64,000 bases of DNA from Myxococcus stipitatus (GCF_021412625.1 NZ_JAKCFI010000003.1:1116001-1180000); one strand, 5' to 3'. Counted from the first letter of the stretch, positions 16,777 through 26,096 are shown. Notes: generated from the sequence alone by a model not told the origin. Made by a program: numbers and translations.

Positions 16777-18168
16777 TCACGGCCGCAGGCGGAAAAGAAA
16801 TCCATCCTCCGGGTGCGGGTAGGGCGTGCCGGGTGGCAGCGTTCGCCGCAGTGCGCCAGCGACCACGGTGGACCCCTGGTCGTCCACGGCCACGCTCCTG
16901 GGGGAGGCGGGCGCGGGGCTGGTGAGGCCGCGGACCCACAGCGACTGGCCCGCGTCCGGCAGGAGCCGGGCGACGTAGAGGCCAGCGGGGGCGCGGGTGC
17001 GCGCCAGGTCCAGGCCGCCATCGTGGGTTCCCACGAGGGTGAGCTGGCCGGCCTCGTCCGTGGCGAGCGCGTTGGCGGTGGCGGCGAAGGAGCGCGCCCA
17101 CCGCTCATGGCCCTCCGCGTCGTAGGCCACCACGAAGCCATGGTGTTCGCCGGCGTCGTGGAGCTGGCCCTGGAAGTAGAAGCGGGTGGTGAAGCCGCCG
17201 GCCACGAAGACGCGGTCGGAGGCGACGGCGACGGCGCTCGCGGCGCCCGTGGCCCCTCGGAGATCATGACTCCAGGCGTGCTCGCCCTGGCGCGACAGCT
17301 TGAGGATGAAGGGTGTGTGCTGGCGCACGGTGACGAAGGCCGCGCCGCCGAAGCAGACGTTGCCCGAGTACGCGCCGGCCACGTGGACGCCGCCGAAGAC
17401 GTCCACCGCCACCGCGCGCGCGGACACCACGCCTTCGGCGCCCGCGGACCACACGCGGCTCCACTGCGTGCGCCCGTCCATGCCCAGCCGGGCCACGAAG
17501 GCGCCGCGTCCACCATCGGACGGTTCGCGCACGGCGTCTCCGAAGTCGCGCGCGCCGGAGAGGTCGCCCACCACCACCACGCCGCTCGCCCCGTCCGTGG
17601 CCACCGCATGGACGGTGAGCGCGCCCTCGCCGGGGAAGGCCTTCACCCGCTCCACCGCGCCCTCCGGCGACAGCCGCGCGACGAAGGGGCCCTCTGGAAA
17701 ACGTGTCATGCCCAGGGTGAATCCAGACGCGCTCCCCACCAGCCAGACGTGGCCCCGGGGGTCCACCGCGAGGCCGCCCACCCGGGTCCGGGTCGTGCCT
17801 GTCTTCGCGGGCACGAACCCGCGCGCCCAGTGAAGCGTGCCATTCCGCCCGAAGCGCGCCACCAGCAGGTGTGGCCTCGAGACGCCCTGGTCGAAGGGCA
17901 GGGGGCCTCCCCCTATGTCCAAAGGCTCACGGTATGTCGCCGCGACGAGGACATCCCCGTTGGGCGCCACCGCCGCCGACGGCGCCTCGCTGTCCCCGTG
18001 CGCCAGCGAGCGCGTCCACGTCAGGGCGCCCTTGCCCCCGTCTCCACCTTCTCCCGCCCCCACCACCGCCAGGCCCGGAGCGCGCGGCGTCGCCTGGGCC
18101 TTCTCCCCGCACCCCACGAGGAGAGAGCCCAGCACGCACACCACGCTCGCCCAACGCCACGCCACCAT
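16777..18168 (-). CDS. Beta-propeller repeat lipoprotein
   Basis: 463 residues. The start at 18168 has a GGAGCGGGA ribosome site and leads a lipoprotein signal (VVCVLGSLLVGCGEK). The rest is built of repeats of about 50-60 residues with the pattern A-V-A-x-D-x-x-G-x-V-x-V-A-G followed by 'xxFVARL..G...W.R' (for example GLAVDPRGHVWLVGSA, AVAVDVFGGVHVAGAY, SVAVDDQGSTVVAGAL), typical of SBBP/NHL-like propellers common in myxobacterial envelopes. No enzymatic motif is visible. It is probably surface- or periplasm-facing and adhesive or binding in function; the ligand is unknown. Confidence 0.8.
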   Translation of the reverse strand: MVAWRWASVVCVLGSLLVGCGEKAQATPRAPGLAVVGAGEGGDGGKGALTWTRSLAHGDSEAPSAAVAPNGDVLVAATYREPLDIGGGPLPFDQGVSRPHLLVARFGRNGTLHWARGFVPAKTGTTRTRVGGLAVDPRGHVWLVGSASGFTLGMTRFPEGPFVARLSPEGAVERVKAFPGEGALTVHAVATDGASGVVVVGDLSGARDFGDAVREPSDGGRGAFVARLGMDGRTQWSRVWSAGAEGVVSARAVAVDVFGGVHVAGAYSGNVCFGGAAFVTVRQHTPFILKLSRQGEHAWSHDLRGATGAASAVAVASDRVFVAGGFTTRFYFQGQLHDAGEHHGFVVAYDAEGHERWARSFAATANALATDEAGQLTLVGTHDGGLDLARTRAPAGLYVARLLPDAGQSLWVRGLTSPAPASPRSVAVDDQGSTVVAGALRRTLPPGTPYPHPEDGFLFRLRP

Positions 18169-18671
18169 TCCCGCTCCGGCCTGCCCCTGCCCCCAACTCC
18201 GACAACCCCCTGCCCATCGACCGGGAAGACCCTTTTGCAAGGGCATTGCCAGGGGGGCTGTGGGAAGGGTCTTCCCTCTCAACGCGCCGTGGAGCCCCAC
18301 CCACGGGGCGAAGGATGTGTCCGCCCGGCTGAAAAAATCCCTGTCCACCACCGGACGCGGGAGGAAAAACGACGCATCGGTCCGTCCGGAGGGAGCGGAG
18401 GAGGGCATGCGAGCGTGGCGCGCGTGCCCCACGTGTCGAACGCCTGACATCGCCAGACATCCCCGCTCGCGGTCGTCGTGACTCTTCGCTGGCAGAGATT
18501 TGACGCAAACGAGTCAGCGCTTGTCTGTCCAATCGGGCACTTTGCAAGCCGCGACAGGTCGGGTGTCCCGGTCCCGTCGCTCCTCTCCCATCCGAGAAGC
18601 CCACCCCGTCCCGCGCCGCGGGAGAGGCCACGCATTGCCTGCGCAGTTCCACAAACACCAAGGAGTCGTTC
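18169..18671. other. Divergent intergenic region, 503 bp
   Basis: Lies between the minus-strand propeller lipoprotein and the plus-strand PstS-like gene, so it must hold promoters for both. I find no complete gene: open frames here have no start with a ribosome site and no family resemblance. A TTGACG near 18500 could be a -35 element for the plus-strand gene, but no matching -10 was recognised. Confidence 0.4.
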
Positions 18672-19781
18672 ATGCACAGCATGAAGTGGATGGTGTCCGC
18701 CGCGGTCTTGTCGCTGTCCGTCGTGGGGTGTGGTGGTCAGTCCGAGGCGGGGCCGGCGGCCACGGGCCAGGTCTCCGCGTCGCTGACGGATGGCAACAAG
18801 CTGTTCGGTTCGGACACGCTGAAGGGCTCGCTCATCGCCATCAACGCAATCACTCCCAAGACGCTGGCCATCGAGGGCAGGGGCTCCAGCGTCGGCGAGG
18901 GGTGTATGCGCTCCGGTTCCGGCACGTTCTGCAGCGGTCGCCAGCAGACGATCGCCGGCATGTCGCGCGACTTCCGCTCCACCACCAACGCCTGCGCCAA
19001 CGGTGGGCCGTCCGGTGGCACGGACGCGAACGGCAACCCGCGCAACGCGGCGTGCTGCCCGGGTGAGAGCAGCAACGTCATCGCGCTGGACGCGGTGAAC
19101 CTCTGGGTCCACAAGAACAACGACGTGACGAACATCACCTCGGCCAACGCCAAGGCCCTCTACTGTGGCACGGACGGGTCGGGTTCGGCCGCCGCCTGCA
19201 CCATCACCACCTGGGGACAATTGGGCAGCACCGTCAATCCGAACGGCGTCATCGCCAAGTACCGCCGCGACGACCTGTCCGGCACCACGGACACGTTCAA
19301 GTCGCTGCTGGGCTGCACCAACTTCTGCGCGGATGTCGTCCTCGTCGCCGACGGCGCCCTGCCCCCGGCCTGCGCCGGCCAGGCCAGCGCCACCGAGTGC
19401 ATCGGCGAGCTGACCTCCACGAACATCAACGCCGTGGGCTACTCCGGTGACTCCGCCCGGAAGGTGGATGGCTCCAACAATCCGCGCAACAAGGCGCTGT
19501 TCGTCAATGGTATCGAGCCCAGCGCCGCCAACGTGCGCAAGCTCATCACCGACCCGGCCAACGCCTATCCGCTGTCGCGCCACCTCTTCCTGAACGAGAA
19601 CACCAGCATCGCGAAGGAGCCCCAGGAGCAGGCTCTGTATGACTGGGTCTACGCCAACAAGGGCACCGCCCAGGGCATCCTCGTGGGTCAGGGCTTCATC
19701 GCCTGCAGCACCCTGGGGCCCCTGCGCTGCGGTGGCGTCTCCGGCGACGGTCGTGGCGCGGGCCTCTGCAAGGGCAACTGA
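18672..19781 (+). CDS. Orphan PstS-like substrate-binding lipoprotein
   Basis: 369 residues with a lipoprotein signal (AAVLSLSVVGCGGQ) after an AAGGAG ribosome site. The mature part has the phosphate-binding PBP layout: GSDTLKG near the N-terminus (substrate loop), a Gly-rich GRGSSVGEG, SSNVIALDAVNLWVHKNN, and CGTDGSGSA. Canonical PstS proteins bind phosphate for the Pst ABC importer, but no pstC/A/B genes are here. The protein is Cys-rich (about ten Cys in the mature part), unusual for PstS, suggesting disulphides and an extracellular location. Function as phosphate scavenger, sensor or surface protein is open. Confidence 0.75.
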   Translation: MHSMKWMVSAAVLSLSVVGCGGQSEAGPAATGQVSASLTDGNKLFGSDTLKGSLIAINAITPKTLAIEGRGSSVGEGCMRSGSGTFCSGRQQTIAGMSRDFRSTTNACANGGPSGGTDANGNPRNAACCPGESSNVIALDAVNLWVHKNNDVTNITSANAKALYCGTDGSGSAAACTITTWGQLGSTVNPNGVIAKYRRDDLSGTTDTFKSLLGCTNFCADVVLVADGALPPACAGQASATECIGELTSTNINAVGYSGDSARKVDGSNNPRNKALFVNGIEPSAANVRKLITDPANAYPLSRHLFLNENTSIAKEPQEQALYDWVYANKGTAQGILVGQGFIACSTLGPLRCGGVSGDGRGAGLCKGN

Positions 19782-19880
19782 GCTCCACCGCTCCACCTGA
19801 AGCCTGAAGCACGCGGTGGGACGGGCATGCCGGGGAGGGCTCCGGCGTGCTCGTCCCTCGTCGTCGCTGGGAGATGCCTC

Positions 19881-20204
19881 ATGAATCGCGCTCGCCCGTT
19901 CCGCTCGCTGTTCGTCGCCGCCGCGCTGCTGTCCACTCCGGTCCTCGCCTCCCCGCCGTCCGCCAACCCCTTCATCTGCCGTCGTCCGTCCGGCGTGGCC
20001 GGGACGTTCAAGGAGTTCCCCCTGTCCACCGAGGAGTCCGGCCCGACCGGCATCACCGTGGGGCCGGACGGCAACCTCTGGTTCACCCAGTCGGGCTCCG
20101 GCACCATCGGCCGCGCCACGCGTGATGGCGTGGTGACGGAGTTCCCGCTGCCCTCTGAATACTCCCTGCCCCGCCGTCACCGTCCCGTGATGTCCCCTCC
20201 GTGA
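19881..20204 (+). pseudogene. Truncated virginiamycin B lyase-like protein
   Basis: 107 codons: a clear signal peptide (FVAAALLSTPVLA) followed by one and a half blades of a Vgb-type propeller (FKEFPLSTEE, GPTGITVGPDGNLWFTQSG, IGRATRDGVVTEFPLP). Full virginiamycin lyase-like proteins have about 300 residues and seven blades; here the frame departs after the second FPLP and stops. None of the three forward frames continues the pattern downstream, so the rest was deleted rather than shifted. The start codon follows GGGAG. Probably a decaying gene, although a short secreted product could still be made. Confidence 0.7.
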
Positions 20205-20220
20205 ATCCGTGACAGTGCCG

Positions 20221-20266
20221 CACCCCGCCATGGAGTGTGTGAGGGTTTGATTGTCACGGCGGGGTG
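20221..20266. repeat. Long hairpin downstream of the Vgb remnant
   Basis: CACCCCGCCATG (20221-20232) pairs with CACGGCGGGGTG (20255-20266) except for one A-C mismatch, giving a 12-base stem with a 22-base loop. It may terminate the PstS-like/Vgb transcript or mark the deletion junction. Confidence 0.4.
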
Positions 20267-20364
20267 AAAACAGACGGCCCGACCTGATGGGTGGTGTTTG
20301 TGTTGTCGATTGTCGGACGGGAGTTTTGGTATTGGGCCGGCGGGGACTCCACAAGGAGCGGTCC

Positions 20365-23091
20365 ATGCGGTTGGAGAGGAATTGGCTCGCGCGGTTTCGG
20401 GCTTCCTGGGTGACCTGTCTGACGTTGGCCTTCATGAACGGCTGCTCCTCGGAGAAGGAGCCTTCTCCGGAGGAGCGGGTCGTCGTGGGAGAGCAGTGCT
20501 TCGCGGCGGCCCGCACGTCGGAGCGCTTCCCCATGCGCGGGACGACGAGCCGGGCGCCGGTGGCCAAGGAGGTCTTCAGCACCCTCAAGTCGCAGGTGGA
20601 TGCGCAGTGCGGGGAGTGCCACCGGGCGCCCGCGATGCAAGGGGGCTTCCAGTATGCCTCCGACCTCGCGGGGCTGAAGGAGGCGGCGCCCCGCATGGCG
20701 GCGCTGGCGTCGCAGGGGGCCATGCCACCGCTGGCCTCGCCCGAGCAGAGCCGGGCCTCCGCCAGGCTGGCGTGCGCGCTGGAGGCGTGGCTGGCGCGAG
20801 GGGCTCCGGAGAGCGAGCCCTTCGACCTGTCGTGCGAGCAGGAGGTCGTCGAGGGGCACCGCGTGTCGCTCGGGGTGTCCCGGGGGATGAGTGACCTGGG
20901 GCACTGCATCCCGGGGGCGGCGCACGTGGGCTCGGACCCGGAGAAGGACGCCTTCTTCGAGAAGCTGACCGAGCTGCCCGAGGACCTGGCCGACACGGAC
21001 ACCGACATCCCGACCTTCGACACGCTGAAGCTGGCGCGGCGTGGCACCTTCGCCTTCGCCCCCACGTATCCGCTGTTCTCCGACCACGCGAAGAAGCTGC
21101 GCATGGTGCACGTTCCGGCGGGCAAGGCCATCACCTACGACGCGACGAAGAAGCGGTTCGTCATCCCGCCCAACACCCGCTTCTACAAGACGTTCTTCAA
21201 GCCGGTGACGAACGCGGCGGGCCGCACCGAGTACCGCCGCATCGAGACGCGCCTCATCGTCACGCGCGAGAAGTGGCGGGACGCGCTGTTCGGCACGTAC
21301 GTGTGGAACGAGGAGGGCACCGCGGCGCGGCTGCACGACCTGCGCTACCGCGACGGCTCGCGCTTCTCCGATCGCGTCCTGGTCCACACCACGAACGAGG
21401 CGCGAGGCGAGACGCGCAACTACGCGCTCCCGGGGCGCCACCGCTGCGTCAACTGCCACAGCGGGGCGGAGGCCCAGGACTTCGTGCTGGGCTTCACGCC
21501 GCTCCAGGTGAACCGGCGCGCCCAGGGCGAGGGCGGCACGGACCCGGACATGGAGGTGCTGGAGGACGAGCTGTCGCAGGTGGACCGGCTCATCTCCTAT
21601 GGGGTGATTCGAGGGCTGCGGTCGGCGGCGGAGCTGCCCCGACTGGAAGACCAGGCTCCCGCTGGCAGGGCCTATCGCGGCGAGGAGGAGCTGGCCCTGC
21701 AGGGCTACTTCATCGGCAACTGCGCGCAGTGCCACAACCCGAACGGCTTCGCGGTGCAGAGCAACCCCGCCATCGCGGACCTGGACTTCTCCGCGGGGGG
21801 CGTGCTGCCGGGCTTCGACACGCGGCGGATGGAGAGCAACGGGCGGAAGTTCTACGCGGACGTCCGCGCGGGCGTGGACTTCGAGCGCGACCTGCGCGCC
21901 GCCGCGCCCACCAGCACCTTCTACCAGCGGGTGATGCAGGAATCGCACGAGGTCTACCTCCACATGCCGGCGAATGTGCCCGGGCGCGACTGCCGGCTGG
22001 TGTTGCTGATGGCGAAGTGGATCGGCTCGTTGGAGCGCGCCAGCGACGCCTCGCTGTCGGAGGAGCAGAAGGCGAGCGCGAAGCGCGCCCGCATCAAGCT
22101 GGCCGGGGACATCGTCTGGGAGACCTGCAAGAACCCGAAGGACGTGCGGTGGGTCTCCGAGGATTTCACCGACCGGATCCCCTATGAGCCACGCAACCGG
22201 GACTGGCTCGCGCAGCTCCGGCAGGGCTCGCACCAGCACCTGATGGGATACGCCGTCACGGAGCGGCACGCGCAGCTGGCCGCGCGCCTGTTCCCGACCA
22301 ACTTCTGGGTGGCCCGGCAGGAGTGTGTCTTCGAGGATGCCCCGGAGCCCGCCACGGTCGAGCCGTGGATGACGGATGAGCTGGGCAACCCCCGGCAACC
22401 GTGGGGAGAGCTGTACTTCTCCACGCCCGGGGCCACCGTCTTCCAGGGCGTCTGCGCGAACTGTCACGGGCGCACGGCGGATGGGCAGAGCGGCGCGGCC
22501 AAGGCGCTCGTCACGCTCAACGGGGCTCGGGTGGCGAACCTCGTCGAGGGGATGTTCGGGCACGGCGCGGATGGGACGAGCCACCTGGCGGCGTTCGACG
22601 CGGCGCTCGGGGCCGGGGGCGCGGCGAAGTACCTGGTGTTCATGGGGACCGGCGGCACCCAGGTGACCTTCCTGCCGTCGTTCATGCAGGCCTGGGTGAA
22701 GTACGGCGAGGTGGACATCGACTTCTCCGGCGACGCGGACGACTGGGGACGCTGGGGCGCGAACATGTTGGGCGCTGCGCGCGGCGCATGTGACCTGGTG
22801 CGCGTGGGGAAGTTCGGCACGGGGTCGTCCTCCGAGCCTCGCAGCGGCAATCCCCGGGCCCTGGGCGGCGCCACGATGTGGCGGGAGATCTGCACGCTCG
22901 ACAACCCCCTCACCGACGCGGTGCGCACGGGAGAGGCCGCCGCGAAGGCGGAGTGGCTGCGGCGCGCGGAGTTCAACGCGGGGGTGATGGCCTACTTCTA
23001 CCTGCGGGACCACCTGGCTCAGGGCCGGCCCCCATACCCCCTGGCCAGCGAGTGTCAGAAGCGGACCGCCGTCGGCTCCGGCGCGCGGTGA
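20365..23091 (+). CDS. Tetraheme c-type cytochrome-like lipoprotein
   Basis: 908-residue exported lipoprotein: start with an AAGGAG site, signal ending AFMNGCSS. Four CxxCH haem-attachment motifs are visible: CGECH (Cys82), CVNCH (Cys361), CAQCH (Cys453) and CANCH (Cys697). Between them are long domains without known active-site motifs, so this is much larger than a simple electron carrier. The layout resembles the large 'planctomycete/myxobacterial' cytochrome c proteins of unknown function. It is likely periplasmic or on the outer membrane and involved in electron transfer. The next gene is a repeat lipoprotein 47 bases downstream, probably co-transcribed. Confidence 0.8.
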   Translation: MRLERNWLARFRASWVTCLTLAFMNGCSSEKEPSPEERVVVGEQCFAAARTSERFPMRGTTSRAPVAKEVFSTLKSQVDAQCGECHRAPAMQGGFQYASDLAGLKEAAPRMAALASQGAMPPLASPEQSRASARLACALEAWLARGAPESEPFDLSCEQEVVEGHRVSLGVSRGMSDLGHCIPGAAHVGSDPEKDAFFEKLTELPEDLADTDTDIPTFDTLKLARRGTFAFAPTYPLFSDHAKKLRMVHVPAGKAITYDATKKRFVIPPNTRFYKTFFKPVTNAAGRTEYRRIETRLIVTREKWRDALFGTYVWNEEGTAARLHDLRYRDGSRFSDRVLVHTTNEARGETRNYALPGRHRCVNCHSGAEAQDFVLGFTPLQVNRRAQGEGGTDPDMEVLEDELSQVDRLISYGVIRGLRSAAELPRLEDQAPAGRAYRGEEELALQGYFIGNCAQCHNPNGFAVQSNPAIADLDFSAGGVLPGFDTRRMESNGRKFYADVRAGVDFERDLRAAAPTSTFYQRVMQESHEVYLHMPANVPGRDCRLVLLMAKWIGSLERASDASLSEEQKASAKRARIKLAGDIVWETCKNPKDVRWVSEDFTDRIPYEPRNRDWLAQLRQGSHQHLMGYAVTERHAQLAARLFPTNFWVARQECVFEDAPEPATVEPWMTDELGNPRQPWGELYFSTPGATVFQGVCANCHGRTADGQSGAAKALVTLNGARVANLVEGMFGHGADGTSHLAAFDAALGAGGAAKYLVFMGTGGTQVTFLPSFMQAWVKYGEVDIDFSGDADDWGRWGANMLGAARGACDLVRVGKFGTGSSSEPRSGNPRALGGATMWREICTLDNPLTDAVRTGEAAAKAEWLRRAEFNAGVMAYFYLRDHLAQGRPPYPLASECQKRTAVGSGAR

Positions 23092-23138
23092 GACGTCCCG
23101 GCATGCGCCGCGGGCTTTCTTCCTGGGAGGGATGTGTC

Positions 23139-25109
23139 ATGACGAGACCTGCTTTCAGACGATGGATGCTCGCGGTGGGACTGGGGCTCACGGTCCTGTT
23201 CGCCGGATGTGGTGACGACGAGCCGTCGGATCCGCCAGACGGTGGGACTTCGACATGCGCGGATGGTGGCCCGCGCCTGCCGGACGGAGGTTGCGGTCCG
23301 ATGACGTGCGCGGATGGCGGCCCGCGCCTGCCAGACAGGGGCTGTGGTCCGATGACGTGCGCGGATGGGAGTCCCCTCCTGCCGGATGGGGGCTGTGGGC
23401 CCACGACGTGCGAGGACGGGAGCCCGCGGCTGCCGGATGGAGGATGCCCGGTGCCTCCGCCGACCTGCGCGGATGGCGGGACGCCGCTGCCGGATGGGGG
23501 ATGTGTCCAGACTCCGCCGACGTGCGCGGATGGCGGGACGCCGCTGCCGGATGGAGGTTGCATGGAGCCTCCGCCGGTCTGCGATGGGGGCGTGGCCTCG
23601 CCGGATGGCGGCTGCGGAGAGCCCCATCCGTCCGTGGCCTATGTGCGCTTCGTCAATGCGTCCCTGGGATTGAAGGACAACCCGAGCGACAGCGACAGCG
23701 CGCCGTGGCGGCCCTATCGGCTCGACGTCCGCCAGGGGACGCGGGAGCTGTTCGACGCGGTGGCGCCCGGGGAGGAGGCCGTCACGGGGTACCAGGAGGT
23801 TCCCGCGGGCACGGCGCTCGAGTTCACGGTGTCCGACGCGGAGGTCGAGGGCGGGCCCGTGCTCGCCCGGTCGGAGCCCGTGACGCTCGCGCAAGGGGAG
23901 CGACTCACGCTGGTGTCGGTGGGGTTCTCCAACCGCCTGGAGGTGGACCGCGTCGAACGGGCCCGGCTCCTGGCGCTGCGTGAGGCGTTCGACGCGCCCG
24001 TGGAAGGCAAGGCCCGGATGCGGCTGGTGGCGGCCGACCGGGTCACCATCATCCCGGAGCAGGGGCGCACGCGGCGGCTGGGATTGGAGAGCGCGTCGGC
24101 CACGCCGGTGGTGACGCTCAATCCCTATTCGGCGGACGCGGCGGCGGGGGTGGCGATTCCCGCGACGACGCGGCGCCTGGTCATCTCCACCTCCGGGGAC
24201 ACCGGCTTCGCGCCGGCCTTGAGCAAGCGGCTGTTCTTCTCCCTGCCGGAAGGCGCGTTGCCAGACGGGAGCGCGTGGTTCGCCGTCCTCACGGGAGACG
24301 ACCGTCGTCCCTTGCCAGACGCGGGACAGCCCGCGCTGCTGCTGGTGCGCGCCGGCGTGGAGCAGTCGCTGCGCCTGAAGCGAGACCCGCTGCTGTATGT
24401 CTTCAACGCGCTGCTGCCGGTGGACGAGAACGCCGACCCGCTGGTGCTCCAGGTGTTGCAGGGGACGACCAAGGTGGCCGTGGGGAGCGAGTTCAACTTC
24501 TCGCCCGTCATCGGGGAGCTGCCCGTCACCACCACGGGCCACTCGCTGCGGGTGGCTCGCAACGACGACACCAGCGCGACGGTGGTCGCGGATGGGGCGA
24601 CGGGGCCGCTCGTCGCGGGGGGCCGCTACCTCGCGGTGGTGACGGGACGGGCAGGGCAGACGTCGGGGGCCCAGGCGCCTCGGCTGCTCGTCGTCCAGGA
24701 CCGCTATCCCACGGGCGTGATGGGCGCGCGGGTGCGCGTGCTGAACGCCATCTCCAACGGGCCGAGGGAGGGCGTGGACTTCGGCTACTTCGACGTCGCG
24801 GCCAACGGCACGAGCAAGGGGACGGTGTTCACCCCGGTGGTGACGAAGGTCGCCTTCGGTGACCTCACCGGACCGGACGACGGCGTCGCCTTCCCCGCGC
24901 CCGTCACCACGGGGACCACGCCGCTGAACTACTACGGGCTGCGTCTGGCGGGGGCGGCGAACGCGCTGGCCGCGCAGGGCAACGCCATGGAGCGTCCGCA
25001 CTTCATCGTGTTGTTCGGTGATTGGGACGTGGGGTTCTTGCTCTTCCTCGGCTTCAACGTGAGGGAGAACACCTGGTCTGGCGTGGCCCCGTTCGACGTC
25101 TTTCAGTGA
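23139..25109 (+). CDS. Cys/Gly-repeat lipoprotein with DUF4397-like domains
   Basis: 656 residues. After a lipoprotein signal (LGLTVLFAGCGDD) come seven short units of the type CADGGxxLPDGGC with Pro/Thr spacers (about residues 38-165), a stalk that would hold the protein away from the membrane. The remainder has segments such as YVRFVNASLG and ARVRVLNAIS followed by VDFGYFDVAANG, resembling DUF4397 beta-sandwich domains. No catalytic motif is visible. The gene follows the tetraheme lipoprotein closely, suggesting joint envelope function. The start at 23139 uses GGGAGG; an upstream frame extension overlaps the previous gene and lacks a signal sequence. Confidence 0.75.
   Translation: MTRPAFRRWMLAVGLGLTVLFAGCGDDEPSDPPDGGTSTCADGGPRLPDGGCGPMTCADGGPRLPDRGCGPMTCADGSPLLPDGGCGPTTCEDGSPRLPDGGCPVPPPTCADGGTPLPDGGCVQTPPTCADGGTPLPDGGCMEPPPVCDGGVASPDGGCGEPHPSVAYVRFVNASLGLKDNPSDSDSAPWRPYRLDVRQGTRELFDAVAPGEEAVTGYQEVPAGTALEFTVSDAEVEGGPVLARSEPVTLAQGERLTLVSVGFSNRLEVDRVERARLLALREAFDAPVEGKARMRLVAADRVTIIPEQGRTRRLGLESASATPVVTLNPYSADAAAGVAIPATTRRLVISTSGDTGFAPALSKRLFFSLPEGALPDGSAWFAVLTGDDRRPLPDAGQPALLLVRAGVEQSLRLKRDPLLYVFNALLPVDENADPLVLQVLQGTTKVAVGSEFNFSPVIGELPVTTTGHSLRVARNDDTSATVVADGATGPLVAGGRYLAVVTGRAGQTSGAQAPRLLVVQDRYPTGVMGARVRVLNAISNGPREGVDFGYFDVAANGTSKGTVFTPVVTKVAFGDLTGPDDGVAFPAPVTTGTTPLNYYGLRLAGAANALAAQGNAMERPHFIVLFGDWDVGFLLFLGFNVRENTWSGVAPFDVFQ
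23252..23625 (+). repeat. Tandem Cys-Asp-Gly coding repeat
   Basis: Six full units and one degenerate unit of 51-57 bases encode CxDGxxxLPDGGC plus a spacer. DNA similarity between units is high (GCGGATGG...CTGCCGGATGG...TG), consistent with slippage or recombination. One unit has PDRGC instead of PDGGC. Confidence 0.8.
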
Positions 25110-25269
25110 GGAGTGGCCGGGAGCACGGTGCCCGCGCTGGGGCGACCTGAGCGTGGTGCTCGACGGACGGCGGCTGGCGGCGCCGGACTCCGACGCGGAG
25201 GCGCTGAAGGGGGATGCTGGGGGTGTGGGGGCTTGCGAACAGCGAGAACCCCGCCTATCGAGGCGATGC

Positions 25270-25306
25270 TGGCCGCGAACGCGCTCCCTCAGCGCGTTCG
25301 CGGCCA
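25270..25306. repeat. Perfect 16-bp hairpin in intergenic DNA
   Basis: Left arm 25270-25285 and right arm 25291-25306 are exact reverse complements (core GGCCGCGAACGCGC), with the 5-base loop CCCTC. It sits in the 263-base gap between the repeat lipoprotein and the next gene. No T tract follows. It may be a terminator or a REP-like extragenic palindrome. Confidence 0.65.
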
Positions 25307-25372
25307 ACCAGGCCTTGTTCGAGTCACGGCGCGAGGCGCACCGGTTCCAACTGAAGTGGATGTGGAGTTCGC

Positions 25373-26014
25373 ATGGGTTCGAAGAGGTTGGCGCTGGAGG
25401 CGGGAGAGACTCCGCGTCTGGAGTTGTCGTGGGGGTTGAGGTGGAAGCGGTTCGTGGTCGCCCTGGATGGCAAGGTGGTGGGGACGGTGGACGAGGGGGC
25501 GTCCGCGCTCAAGAAGGGGGTGTCCTTCAAACTCCCGGACCGCAGCACCCTGCGCATCCGGATGCTGTCCAGGGTCTTCCCCGCCGAGCTGTCGGTGACA
25601 CGCGATGGCGTGCCCCTGCCGGGCTCGGACACCGACCCCGAGCGGCAGATCCGCACCGCGATGCTCCTTCTCTACATTCTGGCGGGCTTCAAACTGCTGA
25701 TGGGGGGCGTCGCCCTGGTGTGGTCGAGCGAGGAGATGGGGGGGCTCGGCTCCGTCCTCATGGGCGCGGTGTTCGGCGTGCTCGGCTACTTCGTCGCCCG
25801 AGGCACGCGGGCCGGGGCCCTCCTGGCCATCCTCTTGTATGGCTCAGACATGCTCCTGTCGGTGGTGGAGAGCATCTCCGCGGGGGGCCAGCCAAACTTC
25901 TTCGGCCTCCTGATTCGCACCTACATCATCATCATGTTCACCAAGGCCGCCCAGGCGACGTGGGTGCTGCACCAGCGCGGGGAGGCGGAAGCGGACGTGT
26001 CTCCCCAGTCCTGA
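25373..26014 (+). CDS. Membrane protein with N-terminal beta domain
   Basis: 213 residues, unrecognised. The first ~90 residues are polar and strand-rich (LELSWGLRWKRFVVALDGKVVGTVDE; FKLPDRSTLRIRML), ending before DPERQIR, and look like a small cytoplasmic beta domain. Three to four transmembrane helices follow (AMLLLYILAGFKLLMGGVAL, VLMGAVFGVLGYFVA, LLAILLYGSDMLLSV, LLIRTYIIIMFTKAA). Comparable proteins are annotated only as hypothetical. It is convergent with the next gene. Confidence 0.65.
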   Translation: MGSKRLALEAGETPRLELSWGLRWKRFVVALDGKVVGTVDEGASALKKGVSFKLPDRSTLRIRMLSRVFPAELSVTRDGVPLPGSDTDPERQIRTAMLLLYILAGFKLLMGGVALVWSSEEMGGLGSVLMGAVFGVLGYFVARGTRAGALLAILLYGSDMLLSVVESISAGGQPNFFGLLIRTYIIIMFTKAAQATWVLHQRGEAEADVSPQS

Positions 26015-26027
26015 GGCAGGAGACACC

Positions 26028-26070
26028 GACGCCCGCGAGGTGGACCCGGGGTGGGCCACCAGCGGGCGTC
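26028..26070. terminator. Bidirectional terminator hairpin
   Basis: GACGCCCGC (26028-26036) pairs perfectly with GCGGGCGTC (26062-26070), and inside it GGTGG pairs with CCACC, giving a nearly continuous 14-bp stem. It lies in the 82-base gap between two convergent genes. Confidence 0.65.
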
Positions 26071-26096
26071 CGTTACAGCGTGGGTTCGGAGCGGGA

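Noticed and set aside
19881-20204. Sequencing frameshift in the Vgb-like gene
   Set aside because: None of the three forward frames after the truncation continues the blade pattern, so missing sequence rather than a shifted frame is likely.
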